From NCBI GenBank assembly GCA_019243075.1, contig JAFAUV010000438.1, positions 1-18,312 on the forward strand: a stretch of 18,312 nt of DNA, given 5' to 3'. A program made the position numbers and the translations under genes. This stretch comes from Bradyrhizobium sp. GTDB lineage: Bacteria > Pseudomonadota > Alphaproteobacteria > Rhizobiales > Xanthobacteraceae. Below the pieces are notes generated by a model. It ran no database searches, was not told the origin of the DNA, and worked only from the letters and a program-made list of their open reading frames with translations. This document shows, in pieces, positions 7,642 through 17,399 of this stretch; the first letter of the stretch is position 1; the number at the start of each line of letters is the position of its first letter.

Positions 7642-8709
7642 ATGCCTCGAAACCTCGTTCTCTGTCTCGACGGCACCAGCGATCAGTTTGCGGCAACCAA
7701 CACCAACGTGGTCAAGCTCTATACGATGCTGGCCCGCGCCCCGAATGATCAATTGTCCTATTATCAACCCGGCATCGGCACGATGACGCCGGCCGCATTC
7801 TGGAGCCGCGTCAGGCGCTGGTTCGTCAAGCAGATCGACCTCGCGACGGCATGGTTCTTGTCGGAACACGTGACCGATGCCTACCGCTTCCTGATGCGCT
7901 ACCATCAGGACGGGGATCGCATCTACGTTTTCGGATTCAGCCGCGGCGCCTATACCGCGCGGGCGCTGGCTGGAATGCTGCACAAGGTAGGACTGCTCAC
8001 GCAAGGCAATGACGAACTCATTCAATTCGCGTGGGACAAGTTCAAGAACGAAGACAACGAATATGTCGCTCGGAAATTCAAGGACACGTTCAGCCGGCCG
8101 GTTGTCGTGCACTTTCTTGGACTGTGGGACACGGTGAGTTCGATCGGCTGGGCCTGGGACCCGAAACATCTGCCCTACACGCAGAATAACCCCTCGGTCG
8201 AAATGGTCCGGCAGCTGGTGGCTCTCGACGAGCGTCGTGCCTATTTCGTGCAGAACCTCTGGGGCACGCAGCCGAGCAACGTCACGCAACTCTGGTTTCC
8301 CGGCGTGCATTGTGACGTCGGAGGCGGATATCCGGAACAAGGGGCGGGCCTCTCGGCCCTCGCGTTGCAATGGATGACCGATCAGGCCGAGCAGGCCGGC
8401 TTGCTCATCGATCCGGCGATGAGGACGGGGGTGTTGCCGGCGGAGAACTCCTCCGACGGTTATGCGGCGCCGTACGCGGGCGGAGCGGCCCATGAATCCC
8501 TGACCGGTTGGTGGTGGATTCCGGAGTTCATTCCAAAACCCTACCGCGATCCAAAAGCGAATTTCGAGAAGCGTTGGATGATCCATGCCGGGCGGCATCG
8601 CTATGTCGCCGCCCATGCCATGATTCATCCGGCGGTCTATGAAAGGATGAAGCTCGTTGCCGGCTATAATCCGCCGAACCTGCCGCCACAGCCGCCTTCA
8701 TTGGGCTGA
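7642..8709 (+). CDS. DUF2235 family alpha/beta hydrolase
   Basis: Protein of the DUF2235 family, an alpha/beta-hydrolase group that includes Tle1-type phospholipases of type VI secretion; this stand-alone 355-residue protein has no known substrate. It opens with the family signature NLVLCLDGT (residues 4-12) and NVVKLYTML. The nucleophile elbow is GFSRGAY with S100. Further family blocks are LGLWDTVSSIG and FPGVHCDVGGGYPE, supplying likely Asp/His residues. There is no signal peptide or clear membrane helix, so it is predicted cytosolic unless secreted by another route. ATG 7642 is preceded by AAGGA (7629-7633) with an 8-base spacer. No T6SS, immunity or VgrG gene is in the window. Its base composition looks somewhat less GC-rich than the neighbours by eye. 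Confidence 0.9.
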   Translation: MPRNLVLCLDGTSDQFAATNTNVVKLYTMLARAPNDQLSYYQPGIGTMTPAAFWSRVRRWFVKQIDLATAWFLSEHVTDAYRFLMRYHQDGDRIYVFGFSRGAYTARALAGMLHKVGLLTQGNDELIQFAWDKFKNEDNEYVARKFKDTFSRPVVVHFLGLWDTVSSIGWAWDPKHLPYTQNNPSVEMVRQLVALDERRAYFVQNLWGTQPSNVTQLWFPGVHCDVGGGYPEQGAGLSALALQWMTDQAEQAGLLIDPAMRTGVLPAENSSDGYAAPYAGGAAHESLTGWWWIPEFIPKPYRDPKANFEKRWMIHAGRHRYVAAHAMIHPAVYERMKLVAGYNPPNLPPQPPSLG

Positions 8710-8731
8710 TCAGCGCGTTCCCGGAATGTTC

Positions 8732-8760
8732 TTGCAGACCTGCCCGAGTTCCGCTACCTT
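8732..8760 (+). promoter_or_regulatory. Candidate sigma-70-type promoter for yifB
   Basis: TTGCAG (8732-8737) and TACCTT (8755-8760) are separated by 17 bases, placing a start site roughly 17 bases before the yifB ATG. It lies in the 74-base gap after the DUF2235 stop. The match is partial and untested. Confidence 0.33.
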
Positions 8761-8783
8761 TGATTGCGGCAAAGAGGGGCAGC

Positions 8784-10322
8784 ATGGTTCAGCGGGTTTC
8801 CACCGTCGCCTTTGAGGGCATCGAAGCCCGCGCGGTCGACGTCCAAGTGCAGGTTTCGCCGGGGCTGCCGGCTTTTCAGGTCGTCGGTCTGGCGGACAAA
8901 GCCGTCTCCGAAGCCCGCGAGCGCGTCCGCTCCGCCCTGATCGCCTCAGGGCTTGCGCTCCCAGCCCGGCGCATCACCGTCAATCTCGCCCCGGCCGACC
9001 TGCCGAAGGAAGGCAGCCATTACGACCTGCCGATCGCCCTTGGGCTGATGGCCGCGATCGGCGCGATCCCGCCGGACGCGCTGTCGGGTTATACCGTGCT
9101 CGGTGAACTGGGCCTCGACGGCTCGATCGCCGCGGTGGCCGGCGTGCTGCCCGCCGCGATCGCAGCCAATTCACGCGAGGAGGGCCTGATCTGCCCGGCA
9201 GCCTGCGGCGCCGAGGCGGCCTGGGCGAGCCCCGATATCCAGATCATTGCAGCCAATTCGCTGATCCAGATCGCCAACCATTTCAAGGGCACGCAGGTGC
9301 TCTCGCGGCCACAGCCGCAAGTCCGGCCGGCACCGGCAGCCCAGCTCGATCTGCGCGACATCAAGGGACAGGAGAGCGCCAAGCGCGCACTGGAGATCGC
9401 TGCCGCCGGCGGCCATCACCTGCTGATGATCGGCGCCCCCGGTGCGGGCAAGTCGATGCTGGCGGCGCGGCTGCCCTCGATCCTGCCGCCGCTCTCGCCA
9501 TCGGAACTGCTGGAAGTCTCGATGATCGCTTCCGTGGCGGGCCAGATCGAAGGCGGTGCGCTGACGGCGCAGCGGCCGTTCCGCAGCCCACATCATTCCG
9601 CCAGCATGGCGGCGCTGACCGGCGGCGGCGTCCGCGCCAAGCCTGGCGAGATCTCGCTCGCGCACCACGGCGTGCTGTTCCTCGACGAGTTGCCGGAGTT
9701 CGACCCGCGCGTGCTCGATTCCCTGCGCCAGCCGCTCGAGAATGGCGAAATCGCGGTTTCCCGCGCCAATCACCGCGTCACCTATCCTGCGCGTTTCATG
9801 CTGGTCGCGGCCATGAATCCCTGCCGCTGTGGTCATGCCTTCGAGCCCGGCTACGCCTGTCGGCGCGCACCGATCGAGCGCTGTACCGCCGATTATCAGA
9901 TGCGCATTTCCGGTCCTTTGATGGACCGCATCGATCTTCGCATCGAAGTGCCGGCCGTCACCGCGGCCGACCTGATCCTGCCGCCGCCCGCAGAAGGCTC
10001 TGCCGAGGTTGCGGCCCGCGTCGCCGCCGCGCGCGACATCCAGCTTGCGCGCTACGCGGCAGCGGGCCTGCCCAACGTCCGCACCAACGCCGAAGCACCC
10101 GCCGCATTGCTGGAGGAGATCGCCAGGCCCGATGCGCAGGGCCAGAAACTGCTGCGCGATGCCGCCGAAACCATGCGGCTCTCCGCGCGCGGCTATCATC
10201 GCGTGCTGCGGGTGGCGCGCACGCTAGCCGATCTCGACGGCGCGGAAAAAGTCGGCCGGCTGCATCTTGCCGAAGCCTTGTCCTACCGTGCGCTTGCCGA
10301 AGACGTTCGGCACGCCGCCTGA
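8784..10322 (+). CDS. YifB/ComM family Mg-chelatase-like AAA+ ATPase
   Basis: AAA+ ATPase of the YifB/ComM family. ComM in naturally competent bacteria is a hexameric helicase promoting branch migration during DNA uptake; the role in other species is less clear. The 512-residue product has an N-terminal ChlI domain (VQVQVSPGLPAFQVVGLADKAVSEARERVR; NLAPADLPKEG; YDLPIALG), a Walker A GAPGAGKS with K223, and Walker B VLFLDELPEF with D301-E302. These are followed by MNPCRCGHAF with cysteines and the GPLMDRIDL block, then a C-terminal helical domain ending in RGYHRVLRVARTLADLDG. ATG 8784 is preceded by GAGGGG (8774-8779) with a 4-base spacer. TTG 8760 would add eight residues and is less likely. 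No other competence gene is in the window. Confidence 0.94.
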   Translation: MVQRVSTVAFEGIEARAVDVQVQVSPGLPAFQVVGLADKAVSEARERVRSALIASGLALPARRITVNLAPADLPKEGSHYDLPIALGLMAAIGAIPPDALSGYTVLGELGLDGSIAAVAGVLPAAIAANSREEGLICPAACGAEAAWASPDIQIIAANSLIQIANHFKGTQVLSRPQPQVRPAPAAQLDLRDIKGQESAKRALEIAAAGGHHLLMIGAPGAGKSMLAARLPSILPPLSPSELLEVSMIASVAGQIEGGALTAQRPFRSPHHSASMAALTGGGVRAKPGEISLAHHGVLFLDELPEFDPRVLDSLRQPLENGEIAVSRANHRVTYPARFMLVAAMNPCRCGHAFEPGYACRRAPIERCTADYQMRISGPLMDRIDLRIEVPAVTAADLILPPPAEGSAEVAARVAAARDIQLARYAAAGLPNVRTNAEAPAALLEEIARPDAQGQKLLRDAAETMRLSARGYHRVLRVARTLADLDGAEKVGRLHLAEALSYRALAEDVRHAA

Positions 10323-10379
10323 AATGGCCCGCCGTCAACCCGGCGGTAACGAGTTTTCTTTACGCTCCGACAACCATAA

Positions 10380-10400
10380 GGCCGGCGCGTTTCGCCGGCC
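10380..10400 (+). terminator. GC-rich hairpin between yifB and the small hypothetical gene
   Basis: GGCCGGCG (10380-10387) and CGCCGGCC (10393-10400) are perfect 8-base arms around CGTTT. It lies 57 bases after the yifB stop and 22 bases before the next start. No T-run follows, so it may instead be a leader structure for the downstream gene. Confidence 0.4.
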
Positions 10401-10422
10401 GTGGTCGAGCGAGTGGCGTTTC

Positions 10423-10893
10423 ATGTCGCGTTTCAAGATTCTGGTCTCGGTGGTTCCCCTGGTTGTGGCCGCGATCCTTGCCCGGGTCGAGTTTTTCCCG
10501 AGCCCACGGCCCTGCATCGCGCTCGGCGCCGGGAATCTGGAGATCGCATCCGCGCCCTGGCATGCCGACCTCCATGTCAGCTTCACCGACGACCCGCGTC
10601 TCGCCACCGTTCGCGTCGCGATTTCGGACACTGCCGAAACTGCCGATTTCGCCGTCGTCGACGACGTCGAAAGCTCGGAAGAGGCCGCCTGCGACACCAC
10701 GCCGGCAACCCGGTTCATCGCGATCTCGGCGCAGCCATCGAGCGCCGCGACCGTCATCTATTTGGCACAGGGCGACGCTCCGGCCGATTACCGCATCTTT
10801 GTGCGGTCCCCGCGTTTCACGGCGCGTGAGGCCGCGGCGCTGATCGTCGGTGCGCACGGACAGCGCCCGCATCTTGCGGACGCTGCGCTCTGA
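10423..10893 (+). CDS. Hypothetical membrane-anchored or secreted protein
   Basis: I do not recognise a characterised family. It resembles conserved hypothetical proteins of Bradyrhizobium-type genomes. With ATG 10423 the product is 156 residues. Residues 5-20 form a hydrophobic helix after a short basic start (MSRFK), serving as signal anchor or signal peptide. Then comes FFPSPRPCIALG, followed by a soluble acidic domain with DLHVSFTDDP, and a C-terminal segment IFVRSPRFTAREAAALIVG. Only two cysteines are evident (C31 and about C90), so a disulfide in the periplasm is possible. An in-frame start at 10267 inside yifB would bury the hydrophobic helix at residue 57 and is rejected. The gene sits 100 bases after yifB and 143 bases before the histidine kinase; a link to either is inference. 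Confidence 0.75.
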   Translation: MSRFKILVSVVPLVVAAILARVEFFPSPRPCIALGAGNLEIASAPWHADLHVSFTDDPRLATVRVAISDTAETADFAVVDDVESSEEAACDTTPATRFIAISAQPSSAATVIYLAQGDAPADYRIFVRSPRFTAREAAALIVGAHGQRPHLADAAL

Positions 10894-10901
10894 ACGCGCC
10901 A

Positions 10902-10917
10902 TTAAGCTTTCGCTAAC
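10902..10917 (+). promoter_or_regulatory. CtrA-like box upstream of the hybrid histidine kinase
   Basis: TTAA-GCTTTCG-CTAAC matches the alphaproteobacterial CtrA consensus TTAA-N7-TTAA with one substitution. It lies in the 143-base gap, 120 bases before the kinase ATG. The motif is short and one match can be chance. The rest of the gap shows no gene. Confidence 0.35.
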
Positions 10918-11036
10918 CCTGTTCTCATCGCAGCTCATGAGGCCGCACCGCTTCAAGCACTTTGCAAGGTCGCAAACGGCATCGTCACGCGCAGCAAACC
11001 GGAAAGCGCGTGCGCGGCAAATCCAGGGGATCGGCG

Positions 11037-13268
<2,232 letters not shown>

Positions 13269-13272
13269 TTAG

Positions 13273-13318
13273 GCGCAAAGAAGCACAGGGCGGGTGCTGC
13301 CGCTTTGCGGCTTTGCGC
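13273..13318. terminator. Stem-loop between the convergent kinase and coaA genes
   Basis: GCGCAAAG (13273-13280) and CTTTGCGC (13311-13318) are perfect arms. An inner AGCAC/GTGCT helix (13282-13286 with 13294-13298) can form within. It fills the 59-base convergent gap, so it could end transcripts from both sides. There is no clear T-run on either side. Confidence 0.5.
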
Positions 13319-13327
13319 GAAAAATGG

Positions 13328-14284
13328 TTACAGCCTTCGCAACGCCACCGTCTCCACCACATGATCTGCGCCCTTGGTGAGGATCAGGGTGGCGCGCGGC
13401 CGGGTCGGCAGGATGTTGTCCTCGAGGTTGGCGAGGTTGGTGCGCTCCCAGATCGCAATCGCGGTTGCGGTCGCTTCTTCGTCCGACAGCAGCGCATAGC
13501 GGTGGAAATAGGATTTGGGATCGGTGAACGCGGTGTCGCGCAGCGCCAGGAAGCGCTTGACGTACCATTGCCGCAGCACCGACTCCTCGGCATCGATATA
13601 GACCGAGAAGTCGAAGAAGTCGGACACGAAGGGCACGGCCTTGCCGTCGCGCGGCAGCCGCCCGGTCTGCAGCACGTTGACGCCCTCGACGATGAGAATG
13701 TCCGGCTGGTCGATCTCGCTCCATTGGCCGGGCACGATGTCATAGGTCAGGTGCGAGTAGACCGGCGCGCGCACGCGGCGGCGGCCGGCCTTGATGTCGC
13801 TCAGGAAGTTGAGCAGCGTCGGCAAGTCGTAGCTTTCCGGAAAGCCCTTCTTCTGCATCAGGCCTTGGCGTTCCAGCACGGCGTTCGGGTAGAGAAAACC
13901 GTCCGTCGTGATCAGGTCGACCTTCGGCCGCGGCGACCAGCGCGCCAGCAGCGCCTGCAGCACGCGCGCCGTGGTCGACTTGCCGCCGGCGACCGAACCG
14001 GCGATTCCGATGATGTAGGGCATCTTGCGGTCGCGGATGCCGAGAAACTGGCGCTGCGAATAATAGAGCCGCTGCGCGGCATCGACATAGATCGACAACA
14101 AGCGCGACAGCGGCAGATAGATGTCCTCGACCTCATTGATATCGAGGCGGTCGTGCAACGAGCGCAAGCGGTCGAACTCGCCCGGCTCCAGCGTCATCGG
14201 CGTATCGTCGCGCAGATGCGCCCATTGCTGCCGGGTGAAGATCCGATAGGGATTATATTGCTGGTCGGTAGCGCGGATGTCCAT
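13328..14284 (-). CDS. coaA: Pantothenate kinase, type I
   Basis: Phosphorylates pantothenate with ATP, the first and usually rate-controlling step of coenzyme A synthesis. The 318-residue product is the usual length of type I CoaA. It has an N-terminal YRIFTRQQWAHLR block, the P-loop GIAGSVAGGKST with K102, LITTDGFLYPN, KKGFPESYD, PVYSHLTYDI and IVEGVNVLQ. These are followed by DFFDFSVYIDA and the end region LRDTAFTDPKSYFHRYA. ATG 14284 has GGGGA with a 5-base spacer. It starts 12 bases after hisE and so is probably the last gene of the his transcript, which would couple CoA and histidine gene expression. E. coli CoaA is inhibited by CoA; whether that holds here cannot be read from the sequence. 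Confidence 0.96.
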   Translation of the reverse strand: MDIRATDQQYNPYRIFTRQQWAHLRDDTPMTLEPGEFDRLRSLHDRLDINEVEDIYLPLSRLLSIYVDAAQRLYYSQRQFLGIRDRKMPYIIGIAGSVAGGKSTTARVLQALLARWSPRPKVDLITTDGFLYPNAVLERQGLMQKKGFPESYDLPTLLNFLSDIKAGRRRVRAPVYSHLTYDIVPGQWSEIDQPDILIVEGVNVLQTGRLPRDGKAVPFVSDFFDFSVYIDAEESVLRQWYVKRFLALRDTAFTDPKSYFHRYALLSDEEATATAIAIWERTNLANLEDNILPTRPRATLILTKGADHVVETVALRRL

Positions 14285-14296
14285 GATCGTCCCCGG

Positions 14297-14620
14297 TTAG
14301 TCGCGCTTGCGTGAGGCCTTCTCTTCGAGCCCCGACATCGAGGTGCGCTGCGCCAGCGCGGCTTCGACATCGGCGAGGGTGATGCCCCGCGCCTTCAGCA
14401 GCACCAACAAGTGGTACAAAAGGTCGGCGCTCTCGGCTATCAGATGGTCGCGGTTGTTCTCGACCGCGGCGATCACCGTCTCGACCGCCTCCTCGCCCAG
14501 CTTCTTGGCGCAATGCTCCGCGCCCTTTTCGAGCAGCTTCTTCGTATAGGACGCCTCTCCGCCCGATGCCGCGCGGGCATCGATGGTGGCAGCCAGATCG
14601 TGCACCGTGTAACGCGACAT
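14297..14620 (-). CDS. hisE: Phosphoribosyl-ATP pyrophosphatase
   Basis: Hydrolyses phosphoribosyl-ATP to phosphoribosyl-AMP and pyrophosphate, the second step of histidine synthesis, acting as an all-helical MazG-like dimer. The 107-residue product contains GEASYTKKLLEKG, the metal-binding helix GEEAVETVIAA and ESADLLYHLLVLL, which cover the HisE domain. It is a stand-alone HisE, not fused to HisI as in enterobacteria. ATG 14620 gives the usual MSRYTVHDLA start. A TTG at 14638 would add six residues and is less likely. It follows hisF after 78 bases that include a hairpin, the widest gap inside the cluster, so a separate or processed transcript is possible. Confidence 0.95.
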   Translation of the reverse strand: MSRYTVHDLAATIDARAASGGEASYTKKLLEKGAEHCAKKLGEEAVETVIAAVENNRDHLIAESADLLYHLLVLLKARGITLADVEAALAQRTSMSGLEEKASRKRD

Positions 14621-14638
14621 CAACCCAACTCTGCGCAA

Positions 14639-14656
14639 GCGTCCGCCAAGGGACGC
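14639..14656 (-). promoter_or_regulatory. Small hairpin in the hisF-hisE gap
   Basis: Perfect 6-base arms GCGTCC (14639-14644) and GGACGC (14651-14656) flank a 6-base loop, 18 bases before the hisE ATG. It could modulate hisE translation or read-through from hisF. It is short and could be incidental in GC-rich DNA. Confidence 0.25.
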
Positions 14657-14698
14657 AGGCTATTTCGGCTCATGTAGCACTTTTACCACAGGGAGTCG

Positions 14699-15475
14699 TC
14701 AGGGATCGAGCCGCACCGGCAAGCCCGCGCGAAGCATGTGGTCCTTGGCTTGGCGGATGGTAAATTCGCCAAAGTGGAAGATCGACGCGGCCAGCACGGC
14801 GGTGGCATGGCCCTGCCGGATGCCGTCGACCAGATGGTCGAGATGGCCGACGCCGCCGGAGGCGATGACCGGCACGGCCACGCTGTCAGCTATGGCCCGG
14901 GTCAGCGGCAGGTCAAAGCCCTGCCTTGTGCCATCGCGGTCCATGGAGGTCAGAAGAATTTCGCCGGCGCCGAGCGAGACCACTTCCTGGGCATATTCGA
15001 CGGCATCGATACCGGTGGACTTGCGGCCGCCATGGGTGAAAATCTCCCAGCGTTCGGAACCGCCGGCGCGCTGCACCCGCTTGGCGTCGATCGCCACCAC
15101 GATGCACTGCTCGCCGAATTTTTCTGCCGCTTCCTTGACGAATTCGCGCCGGGCCACCGCGGCCGAATTGATCGAGACCTTGTCCGCGCCGGAGCGCAGC
15201 AGCGTGTTGATGTCGTCGATGCTGCGGACGCCGCCGCCGACCGTCAGCGGCATGAAGCAGGCCTCCGCCGTGCGGCGGACCACGTCCAGCATGATGCCGC
15301 GGTTTTCATGGGTGGCGGTGATGTCGAGGAAGCAAAGCTCGTCGGCGCCGGCGGCGTCATAGGCGATCGCCGCTTCCACGGGATCGCCGGCGTCGCGTAG
15401 GTCGACGAAATTGACGCCCTTGACCACGCGGCCGTCCTTCACGTCCAGGCAAGGGATGACGCGGACCTTGAACAT
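14699..15475 (-). CDS. hisF: Imidazole glycerol phosphate synthase, cyclase subunit
   Basis: Cyclase half of the HisF-HisH complex: ammonia channelled from HisH reacts with PRFAR to give imidazole glycerol phosphate and AICAR. The 258-residue (beta/alpha)8 barrel is full length. Both catalytic aspartates are present at canonical positions: D11 in VIPCLDVKDGR and D130 in VVAIDAKR. The phosphate-binding loops TVGGGVRS and VIASGGVGH are also seen. ATG 15475 has AGGAGAGG immediately upstream (about 3-5 base spacer). It starts 9 bases after hisA, consistent with a single operon. Confidence 0.98.
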   Translation of the reverse strand: MFKVRVIPCLDVKDGRVVKGVNFVDLRDAGDPVEAAIAYDAAGADELCFLDITATHENRGIMLDVVRRTAEACFMPLTVGGGVRSIDDINTLLRSGADKVSINSAAVARREFVKEAAEKFGEQCIVVAIDAKRVQRAGGSERWEIFTHGGRKSTGIDAVEYAQEVVSLGAGEILLTSMDRDGTRQGFDLPLTRAIADSVAVPVIASGGVGHLDHLVDGIRQGHATAVLAASIFHFGEFTIRQAKDHMLRAGLPVRLDP

Positions 15476-15484
15476 ATTCCTCTC

Positions 15485-16225
15485 CTACGCCGCGGCGCGC
15501 GCGCTACGGATCAGCGCCAGCGCGGCCGCCGGATCGAGCCTGCCGTCATAGAGCGCCCGCCCCGCGATCGCGCCTTCGAGCTTTTTTGCCCGCGGCGTCA
15601 GCATCGCCTTCACGTCGTCGATCGAGGCGAGCCCGCCCGACGCGATGACCGGAAGGGAAATGGCGTCCGCCAGCGCAATCGTCGCCTCGAGATTGAGACC
15701 CTTCAAGAGCCCGTCACGGGCGATGTCGGTAAAGATGATCGCGGTAACGCCGGCATCCTCGAACCGCTGCGCGATTTCCAGTGCCGTCACCTCTGAGGTC
15801 TCGGCCCAGCCTTCGACTGCGACCTTGCCGTCGCGCGCGTCGAGGCCGACCGCGACTCGGGCGGGGAATTTTTTCGCGGCGCTTTTGACGAGCCCTGGGT
15901 CGCGCACGGCGGCGGTGCCGATGATCACCCGCGTGATGCCCTTGTCGAGCCAGGCCTCCACGGTTTTGAGATCGCGGATGCCGCCGCCAAGCTGAACCGG
16001 CATCGTGACGGCTCTCAGCATCGCCTCGACGGCCTGCGCATTGACCGGCTTGCCGGCAAAGGCGCCGTCGAGATCGACCACATGCAGGTATTCGAAGCCC
16101 TGCGCCGCAAAGCTCTCCGCCTGCGCCGCAGGATCGAGGTTGAACACGGTGGCGCGCGCCATATCGCCCTGTTCGAGCCGCACGCACCGGCCGTCCTTGA
16201 GATCGATCGCGGGAAAGAGGATCAC
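15485..16225 (-). CDS. hisA: ProFAR isomerase (HisA)
   Basis: Isomerises ProFAR to PRFAR by Amadori rearrangement, supplying the HisF/HisH substrate. I chose GTG 16225 because it gives the usual start MILFPAIDLKDG and forms a 4-base GTGA overlap with the hisH stop. GTG 16234 would add three residues. The 246-residue barrel has catalytic D8 and D129 (VGLDARDGK), phosphate loops QLGGGIRD and VIASGGLAS, and FTDIARDGLLKG. The overlap implies translational coupling with hisH. Confidence 0.97.
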   Translation of the reverse strand: MILFPAIDLKDGRCVRLEQGDMARATVFNLDPAAQAESFAAQGFEYLHVVDLDGAFAGKPVNAQAVEAMLRAVTMPVQLGGGIRDLKTVEAWLDKGITRVIIGTAAVRDPGLVKSAAKKFPARVAVGLDARDGKVAVEGWAETSEVTALEIAQRFEDAGVTAIIFTDIARDGLLKGLNLEATIALADAISLPVIASGGLASIDDVKAMLTPRAKKLEGAIAGRALYDGRLDPAAALALIRSARAAA

Positions 16226-16872
16226 GGCTTCCACTTCAAGAAATTCGAGATCAGGGCCAGGCCAAAGCGCTGGCTCTTCTCGGGGTGGAACTGGGTGCCG
16301 ATGGCGGTGTCCTTGCCGACGACAGCCGTGAGCGGTCCGCCATAATCGGCGCGCGCCAGCACATCGGACTCATTGGCCGCGTTGAGGTGATAGGAGTGCA
16401 CGAAATAGGCGTGCCGGCCGTTCGGCCCGAGATCGAGCCGCTCCAGCACCGGGTGCTCGCGCAGGACTTCCAGCGTGTTCCAGCCCATATGCGGGATCTT
16501 CAGGTTCTCGTCGCGCGGCGTGATCTTCTCGACGTCGCCCGCGACCCAGTCAAAGCCGTCAGTCGTGACGTGCTCCTTGCCGCGGGTCGCCATCAACTGC
16601 ATGCCGACGCAGATGCCGAAAAACGGCCGCGCCTTGACGCGCACCGCCTCGGTCAGCGCTTCCAGCATGCCGTCGAGCGCATCGAGGCCCCTGCGGCAAT
16701 CGGCAAAGGCGCCGACGCCCGGCAGCACGATGCGGTCGGCGCGATAGACCGTCTCGGGATCGCGGGTGACCACCACCTTTTGCGGGTCTTCGGACGCACG
16801 CGTCGCGCGCTCGAATGCTTTCGCCGCGGAATGCAGATTGCCGGAGCCGTAGTCGATGATGGCCACGCTCAT
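16222..16872 (-). CDS. hisH: Imidazole glycerol phosphate synthase, glutaminase subunit
   Basis: Class I glutamine amidotransferase that releases ammonia from glutamine and passes it to HisF. The 216-residue product starts MSVAIIDYGSGNLHS. The oxyanion strand PGVGAF precedes the nucleophile C88 in GICVGMQL, and H196-x-E198 in FHPEKS completes the triad. ATG 16872 has GGGAGGA upstream (about 5-6 base spacer). It overlaps the DUF2628 stop by 4 bases (ATGA) and the hisA start by 4 bases (GTGA). Confidence 0.97.
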   Translation of the reverse strand: MSVAIIDYGSGNLHSAAKAFERATRASEDPQKVVVTRDPETVYRADRIVLPGVGAFADCRRGLDALDGMLEALTEAVRVKARPFFGICVGMQLMATRGKEHVTTDGFDWVAGDVEKITPRDENLKIPHMGWNTLEVLREHPVLERLDLGPNGRHAYFVHSYHLNAANESDVLARADYGGPLTAVVGKDTAIGTQFHPEKSQRFGLALISNFLKWKP

Positions 16873-17399
16873 CGCGATCCTCCCGGCTCCGGAAACAATC
16901 CGATAATGCCGCCTTGCGGCAGCGGCGGCGGCTGTGAGAAGCGCTGGGGTGGAATATCGCGGGTCGGCGGCGGTCCGCCGCGATCGACCGACAAGGGATC
17001 ATAGCCGGGCCAGCGCTTGGCGGCGGTGAAGCGGTCGAAAAAGCGCCGTTCGGCCGACTCTTCGTCATCGGCCACGACCACGTCGAGCTGGCGCCAGTTG
17101 CGCCGCGACAGGGTCCAGCGCTGCAGGGTCGAGGCCTCCAGTCCCATCAGAACGGCCATGATGATATCGACGCCGCTCAGCGCCTCGGCGCCGCCGCCGA
17201 GCTGTACCACCGCGACTTCAAGCGCGAGGAACAGAACGAGCCAGCCGAGCAGCGCGAGCCACAGCCGTTTCCAGATCAGCCACAGCGGCCCCAGCACCAT
17301 CGCCCAGAAATGGAAGCCGTCGCGCACGAAAACGAATCTGTCGGTCGAGCGAAAATCCGCGGCATAGGCCGTAGGCGCATGAACCGTATAAACCGGCAT
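16869..17399 (-). CDS. DUF2628 membrane protein embedded in the his operon
   Basis: Function unknown. The 176-residue product has the DUF2628 layout: MPVYTVHAP and a DRFVFVRDGFHFWA stretch, then two or three hydrophobic helices (about 31-43, 46-65, 76-88) with a WLIWKRLW turn. A soluble segment ADDEESAERRFFDRF follows, then a proline-rich C-terminus (PPPTRDIPPQRFSQPPPLPQGG). An inner-membrane location is predicted. It lies 24 bases after hisB and overlaps hisH by 4 bases, so it is co-transcribed and probably translationally coupled with histidine genes. No catalytic motif is visible. A direct role in histidine synthesis is not shown by the sequence. Confidence 0.88.
   Translation of the reverse strand: MPVYTVHAPTAYAADFRSTDRFVFVRDGFHFWAMVLGPLWLIWKRLWLALLGWLVLFLALEVAVVQLGGGAEALSGVDIIMAVLMGLEASTLQRWTLSRRNWRQLDVVVADDEESAERRFFDRFTAAKRWPGYDPLSVDRGGPPPTRDIPPQRFSQPPPLPQGGIIGLFPEPGGSR

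Noticed and set aside
6308..8783. A genomic island or mobile element around the MBL and DUF2235 genes
   Set aside because: No integrase, transposase, tRNA or direct repeats seen; at most an accessory locus.
9171..10199. A 342-codon minus-strand open frame inside yifB
   Set aside because: Mirror of a well-supported AAA+ ATPase gene and without a plausible ribosome site.
10267..10422. Longer N-terminus for the small hypothetical protein, starting inside yifB
   Set aside because: It would overlap the yifB C-terminus and place the hydrophobic signal helix at residue 57; ATG 10423 fits a secreted protein better.
13313..14314. A 333-codon plus-strand open frame over coaA
   Set aside because: The minus strand carries full-length CoaA with intact P-loop; the plus frame has no recognisable domain.
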